A DNA stretch of 58,606 nt from an uncultured Pseudomonadota bacterium (GTDB taxonomy: Bacteria > Pseudomonadota > Gammaproteobacteria > Burkholderiales > Burkholderiaceae): the NCBI GenBank assembly GCA_946480245.1, contig CAMLIZ010000005.1, positions 1 through 58,606 of the forward strand, in the 5' to 3' direction. The notes beneath the pieces are model-generated. The model did not search any database, had not been told where the DNA came from, and saw only the letters and a list, made by a program, of their open reading frames with translations. Position 1 is the first letter of the stretch; the number at the start of each line of letters is the position of its first letter. The position numbers were made by a program, and so were the translations under genes. Shown piece by piece: positions 54,512-58,606 of this stretch.

Positions 54512-54623
54512 AGCGATAGCAAGAGCGCGTGCGCCACATGAATCGAAGCTGTCCACTGCAAGTTCCCGGCGCATCCATGAGCCATGGCGTATGGCAACGC
54601 TCTTTCAGCAGGAGTGCAGCGTG

Positions 54624-56441
54624 ATGTCCATGCCAGCGGTTCAAGATGAGTCCGTGCTCTTGCACGATGCGCAACACGGTCGATGGCTGCTATTCGCACA
54701 GCCGCGCAAGATCGTGCAGGCGACGACACCACAGGACGTTCGGGCAGCGCTGGACGAGGTCCGGCGGGAGGTCGGCGCCGGGCGGCATGCTGCGGGGTAT
54801 GTCGGCTATGAGTCCGCGGCCGGGCTGGACCTGGCCATGCGGGCCGGCGGCAAAGCCCCGAGCATTCCGCTCTTGTGGTTCGGCATCTACGACGACTTCA
54901 CTGTGATCGCGCAGTTGCCCGAACCGGAGCCGGGAGACCTGTTCCAAGAACCGTGGCGCCCTTCCGTCACGGAGACGGAATACCACCAGGCCATCGCCAC
55001 CATCAAGGAGCGCATCCGCGACGGTGACACGTACCAGGTGAACTTCACCTTTCGCCTGCTCAATCACTTCAGCGGTGATCCGTGGCAGCTGTTCCTGCGC
55101 TTGCACAGCGCGCAGCAGGCCCAGTACGGCGCCTTCATCCGCATGGGGCGCCACAGCATCTGCTCCGCATCCCCGGAACTCTTCTTTTCCCTTGACGAGG
55201 GCAGGATCGCTTGCAGGCCCATGAAGGGAACCGTCAAGCGCGGCCTGACGAACCTGGAGGACACGCAGCGCTCGAGCTGGCTTCAGCACTCGGAGAAGAA
55301 CCGGGCCGAGAACGTGATGATCGTCGACATGATCCGCAACGACCTCGGCATCGTGGCCGACGTGGGCTCGGTCAAGGTGGAGGAGCTGTTCTCGATCGAG
55401 AAGTACCCGACGGTCCACCAGATGACGTCCACCGTTGTCGCGCAGACCACCAGCGACCCCCTGGAGGTCTTGGCACACATGTTCCCTTGCGCGTCCATCA
55501 CAGGCGCTCCCAAGGTCAAGACCATGCAGGTCATCGCCGAGCTGGAGTCCACGCCCCGGGGGGTCTACACCGGATCGATCGGGTACGTATCGCCAACGGG
55601 CCGGTCGCAATTCAACGTCGCCATTCGCACCGTAGTGACCGACAGCGAGGCCGGTACCGCCGAGTACGGTGTGGGCGGTGGCATCGTCTGGGATTCCGAA
55701 CCGACTGACGAGTATGCGGAGTGCCAGGCCAAGGCAGCGATCCTGGCAAAGGAGCCGCAGAACTTCGACATCCTGGAAACCATCCTGTGGGATCCGGTCG
55801 ATGGCATGTACCTGCTCGACGGGCATGTGAACCGGCTGTTGGATTCGGCGCGGTACTTCGGCATTCCGGTGTCGTCGCCAGAGCTTCTCGAATCATTGCG
55901 GTCCTTCGCGCCGACAAGGCCCGCGTCGCGCCGCATCCTGCGCGTCACGCTCTCGCGCGCATCGGTGCTGCGGATCGAAGAGCACGACATCAAGCCATTG
56001 GCCGGAGGGCGGGTCGGCCTGGCATCGCAGGCACTTCCTGCCACACGGCCCAATCCGTTCCACAAGACCACCGCGCGACAACTCTATGCGGCGTTCAAGG
56101 CCGCACAGCCCGAGTTCCAGGACGTACTGCTGTGGACCCCGCAGGGCCAGCTCACCGAATCCACGGTCGCCAATATCGTGGTCCGCATCGGGGACGAATG
56201 GGTGACCCCCGCCGCCTCCTTGGGCCTGCTACCGGGCGTATTCAGGGCGCGCCTGCTGGCCAGTGGCGTGGTGCGCGAAGGAAGGGTCAGCAAGGACGAC
56301 CTTCTGCAGGCCGAGCACGTCTTCCTGATCAACTCGGTGCGGGGGTGGATGAGGCTGCAAAGGGAATCATGCGGAGAAGGCTGGCGCGTGGCGACGGAAT
56401 TCGAGTACATGCGGCCGGCCGAGATGAACACCCGCGCATGA
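54624..56441 (+). CDS. pabBC: PabB-PabC fusion: aminodeoxychorismate synthase component I plus lyase
   Basis: This 605-residue bifunctional enzyme makes p-aminobenzoate from chorismate and glutamine-derived ammonia. The chorismate-binding domain (about 110-370) has DGDTYQVNFTFRL, PMKGTVKRG, ENVMIVDMIRNDLG, CASITGAPKVKTM and GVGGGIVWDS. The C-terminal part (about 390-600) is a class IV aminotransferase-fold ADC lyase with LLDGHVNRL, LTESTVANIVV and LLPGVFRARLL. ATG 54624 is chosen because AGGAG lies 9 bases upstream; GTG 54621 and ATG 54591 are alternatives. Placed between mbtH and an NRPS gene and followed by its amidotransferase, it probably provides PABA for the peptide rather than for folate alone. 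Confidence 0.9.
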   Translation: MSMPAVQDESVLLHDAQHGRWLLFAQPRKIVQATTPQDVRAALDEVRREVGAGRHAAGYVGYESAAGLDLAMRAGGKAPSIPLLWFGIYDDFTVIAQLPEPEPGDLFQEPWRPSVTETEYHQAIATIKERIRDGDTYQVNFTFRLLNHFSGDPWQLFLRLHSAQQAQYGAFIRMGRHSICSASPELFFSLDEGRIACRPMKGTVKRGLTNLEDTQRSSWLQHSEKNRAENVMIVDMIRNDLGIVADVGSVKVEELFSIEKYPTVHQMTSTVVAQTTSDPLEVLAHMFPCASITGAPKVKTMQVIAELESTPRGVYTGSIGYVSPTGRSQFNVAIRTVVTDSEAGTAEYGVGGGIVWDSEPTDEYAECQAKAAILAKEPQNFDILETILWDPVDGMYLLDGHVNRLLDSARYFGIPVSSPELLESLRSFAPTRPASRRILRVTLSRASVLRIEEHDIKPLAGGRVGLASQALPATRPNPFHKTTARQLYAAFKAAQPEFQDVLLWTPQGQLTESTVANIVVRIGDEWVTPAASLGLLPGVFRARLLASGVVREGRVSKDDLLQAEHVFLINSVRGWMRLQRESCGEGWRVATEFEYMRPAEMNTRA

Positions 56442-56476
56442 ACAGTCCACGAACGGCCAACCCATAGGCGCAACGC

Positions 56477-57103
56477 ATGCTGCTGATCATCGACAACTAC
56501 GATTCATTCACCTACAACCTCGCGCAATACTTCAGGGAACTGGGTCAGGAACTGGTGGTACGTCGAAATGACGATCTGAGCATCGACGCCATCGAGTCGA
56601 TGATGCCGCAGTACATCGTCGTCTCTCCCGGGCCGTCAACGCCGGACGACGCCGGCATCTCGATGGAGGCCATCCGGCGCTTCTGCGGTCGCATCCCCAT
56701 ACTCGGCGTCTGCCTCGGCCACCAATGCATCGGCCAGGTGTTCGGCGGCTCCATCGTGCATGCGGCGTCCGTGATGCACGGAAAGACCAGCGACATCGCT
56801 CACGATGGCGCCGGAGTGTTCCGCGGCCTGTCGAATCCCCTGAGGGTGACGCGATATCACTCCCTGGCCATCGATCGTTCCTCTCTGCCGGCGAGCCTTG
56901 AAGTGAGTGCCTGGGCAACCGACGGCGAAATCATGGGGATCCGGCATAGAACGCTCGCCGTGGAAGGTGTCCAGTTCCATCCCGAGGCGATCCTCACCGA
57001 GCAAGGGCATGCGTTGCTCCAGAACTTCCTGGATGCGAACCGGACCAATGAATGGCCAGTCCGCTCGGTGGAATGCCCCGAAGACAGCGGGATCACAACA
57101 TGA
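56477..57103 (+). CDS. pabA: PabA-type glutamine amidotransferase (aminodeoxychorismate synthase component II)
   Basis: This 208-residue class I glutamine amidotransferase supplies ammonia to PabB. The start [16 protein letters not shown], the oxyanion region [13 protein letters not shown], the nucleophile in [10 protein letters not shown] (Cys ~79) and the His-Glu pair in VQFHPEA (His ~168) are all present. The sequence alone does not fully separate PabA from TrpG, but the fused PabB-PabC gene directly upstream decides. Its stop overlaps the start of the next NRPS gene (ATGA), tying PABA supply to peptide synthesis. Confidence 0.92.
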   Translation: MLLIIDNYDSFTYNLAQYFRELGQELVVRRNDDLSIDAIESMMPQYIVVSPGPSTPDDAGISMEAIRRFCGRIPILGVCLGHQCIGQVFGGSIVHAASVMHGKTSDIAHDGAGVFRGLSNPLRVTRYHSLAIDRSSLPASLEVSAWATDGEIMGIRHRTLAVEGVQFHPEAILTEQGHALLQNFLDANRTNEWPVRSVECPEDSGITT

Positions 57104-58606
57104 CGATCGAAGCCGTCGATCTCATCGATACCCTTAGCCGCCTGCCGTCCGGAAAGAGAGAGCAACTCAAGAAGCTGCTACAGAAAAAGGGAGTGAACCT
57201 GCGGGCGCTGCCCGTGCTCAGGCGGCCGGCCGATCTTGCGGCCATTCCTGCTTCCCTTGCGCAGTGGCGACTGTGGTTCCTCGACCAGCTGACCCCTGGC
57301 GGCGCTGCGTACAACGTACCGACCACCGTCCGCCTGAGGGGGCTGCTGAGCGTTCAGGTCTTGCGGCGCGCGCTCGACGAAGTGGTGCGTCGGCATGAGG
57401 CCTTGCGCACGACTTTCGCTGCGCCGAACGGGGAACCGTCGCAACTGATCAGCCCGGCGCTGGAACTGGCGCTGCCACTCACCGATCTATCTGCGTTGCC
57501 TCTGGCAGCGCGTGAGCGGCATGCCGCGCAACTTGCGCGGCAGGAGGCGGCAGCACCGTTCGATCTCACCACCGGGCCCCTGGTGCGCGCGCGGCTGCTG
57601 CGCCTGGAAGAAGACAATCACATCATCTTGATCACCGTGCATCACATCGTCTGTGATGCGTGGTCTATAGGTGTGTTGGTCCACGAGGTGGCGACGCTGT
57701 ATGGAGCCTTCAGCCGGGGCCACCCGTCGCCGCTGCCGCCGCTGGCGGTCCAGTATGCGGACTATGCGCACTGGCAGCGCGAGTGGGTGGGCGACGAAGC
57801 GCTGCAGGCGCAGGTCGACTACTGGACGCGGCAGCTGGCCGGTGCACCGGCACTGCTGGCGCTTCCCACCGACCGGCCGCGGCCGGCGGTGCAAAGCCAG
57901 CGCGGCGCCACCTTGAAGCGCACGGTGGAGCAGGACGTTACGGCCGGCCTGTACGCGCTGGCGCAGCGGACACAGGGCACGCTTTTCATGGTGCTGACGG
58001 CGGCGTTCAACGTGCTGCTGTGGCGTTACAGCGGGCAGGACGACATCTGCGTCGGCACGGCGGTGGCCAACCGCACGCGCACCGAGCTCGAGCCTCTGAT
58101 CGGCCTGTTCGCCAACACGCTGGTGCTGCGCACGCGCCTGGATGGCAACATGCCATTCTCTGACCTTCTGCAGCAGGTCAGGGCGACCACGCTGGATGCC
58201 CACGCGCACCAGGACGTGCAGTTCGAGCAGTTGGTGGAGGCACTCAATCCGGTGCGTGACAGCCGCTACTCGCCGCTGTTCCAGGTGATGCTGTTGTTGC
58301 AGAACGCGCCGATGGAAGCCGACGCGCCGGCAGGGCTTGTGTTCGAGCGGCTGGGCCAGGAGAACACGCAAGCCAAGTTCGACCTCACGCTGAACATCAC
58401 GGAGGAAGATGAGCAGCTGAGGGCCGAGTTCGAATACAACACCGACCTGTTCGACGCGAGCAGCATCGAGCGCCTGGCGGCGCACTTCACGCGTTTGCTG
58501 GAAGGTGCAGTCGCCGAGCCGCAACAGCGCATCGGCCAGCTGGCGCTGCTCGACGACGCCGAACGCCACCAGCTGCTGCACGGCTTCAACGACAGCGCCA
58601 CCGCGT
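57100..58606 (+). CDS. Second nonribosomal peptide synthetase (3' end outside the window)
   Basis: The ATG overlaps the pabA stop (ATGA). The visible 502 codons give a short helical N-terminus ([20 protein letters not shown]) and a full condensation domain with [47 protein letters not shown] and [12 protein letters not shown]. The start and C domain closely resemble those of the divergent NRPS (LPV-RP-DLA-IPAS-AQ-RLW wording), so the two genes share ancestry. The frame is still open at the window end, approaching an A domain. With a C domain first, it may use a lipid or acyl starter or receive an upstream chain; the order relative to the other NRPS is not visible, but that one carries the only TE seen. 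Confidence 0.92.
   Translation, partial: MTIEAVDLIDTLSRLPSGKREQLKKLLQKKGVNLRALPVLRRPADLAAIPASLAQWRLWFLDQLTPGGAAYNVPTTVRLRGLLSVQVLRRALDEVVRRHEALRTTFAAPNGEPSQLISPALELALPLTDLSALPLAARERHAAQLARQEAAAPFDLTTGPLVRARLLRLEEDNHIILITVHHIVCDAWSIGVLVHEVATLYGAFSRGHPSPLPPLAVQYADYAHWQREWVGDEALQAQVDYWTRQLAGAPALLALPTDRPRPAVQSQRGATLKRTVEQDVTAGLYALAQRTQGTLFMVLTAAFNVLLWRYSGQDDICVGTAVANRTRTELEPLIGLFANTLVLRTRLDGNMPFSDLLQQVRATTLDAHAHQDVQFEQLVEALNPVRDSRYSPLFQVMLLLQNAPMEADAPAGLVFERLGQENTQAKFDLTLNITEEDEQLRAEFEYNTDLFDASSIERLAAHFTRLLEGAVAEPQQRIGQLALLDDAERHQLLHGFNDSATA

Noticed and set aside
54591..54623. Longer start (MATLFQQECSV) for PabB-PabC
   Set aside because: There is no ribosome site upstream, whereas AGGAG lies 9 bases before ATG 54624.

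Overview
The window is very GC-rich (about 70% by eye over most of it) and looks like a chromosomal stretch of a betaproteobacterium. The codon use, the T6SS gene set and the protein wording suggest Burkholderiales of the Rubrivivax/Ideonella/Roseateles kind; the genus is an inference. No rRNA, tRNA, CRISPR array or insertion sequence was seen.

Positions 1-23113 are one half of a type VI secretion locus. On the + strand lie the end of tssH/clpV, two proteins sharing an N-terminal domain (one a HELVH metallopeptidase, probable effectors), a TPR-methyltransferase, vgrG, two proteins I cannot name, tagH (FHA), pppA and a DUF4280 PAAR-like tip. A membrane-anchored HELFH protein is on the - strand. 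Then come tssK, tssL with an OmpA domain, tssM, tagF and ppkA. PpkA, PppA and TagH form the threonine-phosphorylation switch and TagF is the usual post-translational brake. As given, tssM carries a frameshifting deletion.

Positions 23126-32129 are general chromosomal genes: a metzincin protease, an FMN-dependent 2-hydroxyacid oxidase, an operon of DUF4142 protein, cupredoxin and ECF sigma factor, a chemoreceptor with a perfect FNR/Anr box just before its start, and a PhnD-like binding protein overlapping a hybrid sensor kinase.

Positions 32126-58606 are a specialised-metabolite region. A 5-module NRPS on the - strand (C-A-T five times, then TE) reads as Thr, then a domain whose code resembles the p-aminobenzoate code of albicidin/cystobactamid synthetases, then a polar/basic residue, an aliphatic residue and Thr. 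The divergent + strand operon encodes a diaminobutyrate-type aminotransferase, an MbtH-like protein, a PabB-PabC fusion, a PabA amidotransferase and the start of a second NRPS. Together these suggest a PABA-containing, possibly diaminobutyrate-containing peptide. Downstream of the large NRPS on the same strand lie a 53-residue basic peptide ORF with a strong RBS, an intrinsic terminator right after it, and a B12-binding radical SAM enzyme with a C-terminal PqqD-like domain. This is the layout of a RiPP precursor and its maturase. A type II phosphopantetheinyl transferase follows, interrupted by an in-frame TAA at its metal-binding Glu.

The two most novel points are the PABA-type NRPS with its own PABA supply and the small peptide/radical SAM pair embedded beside it.
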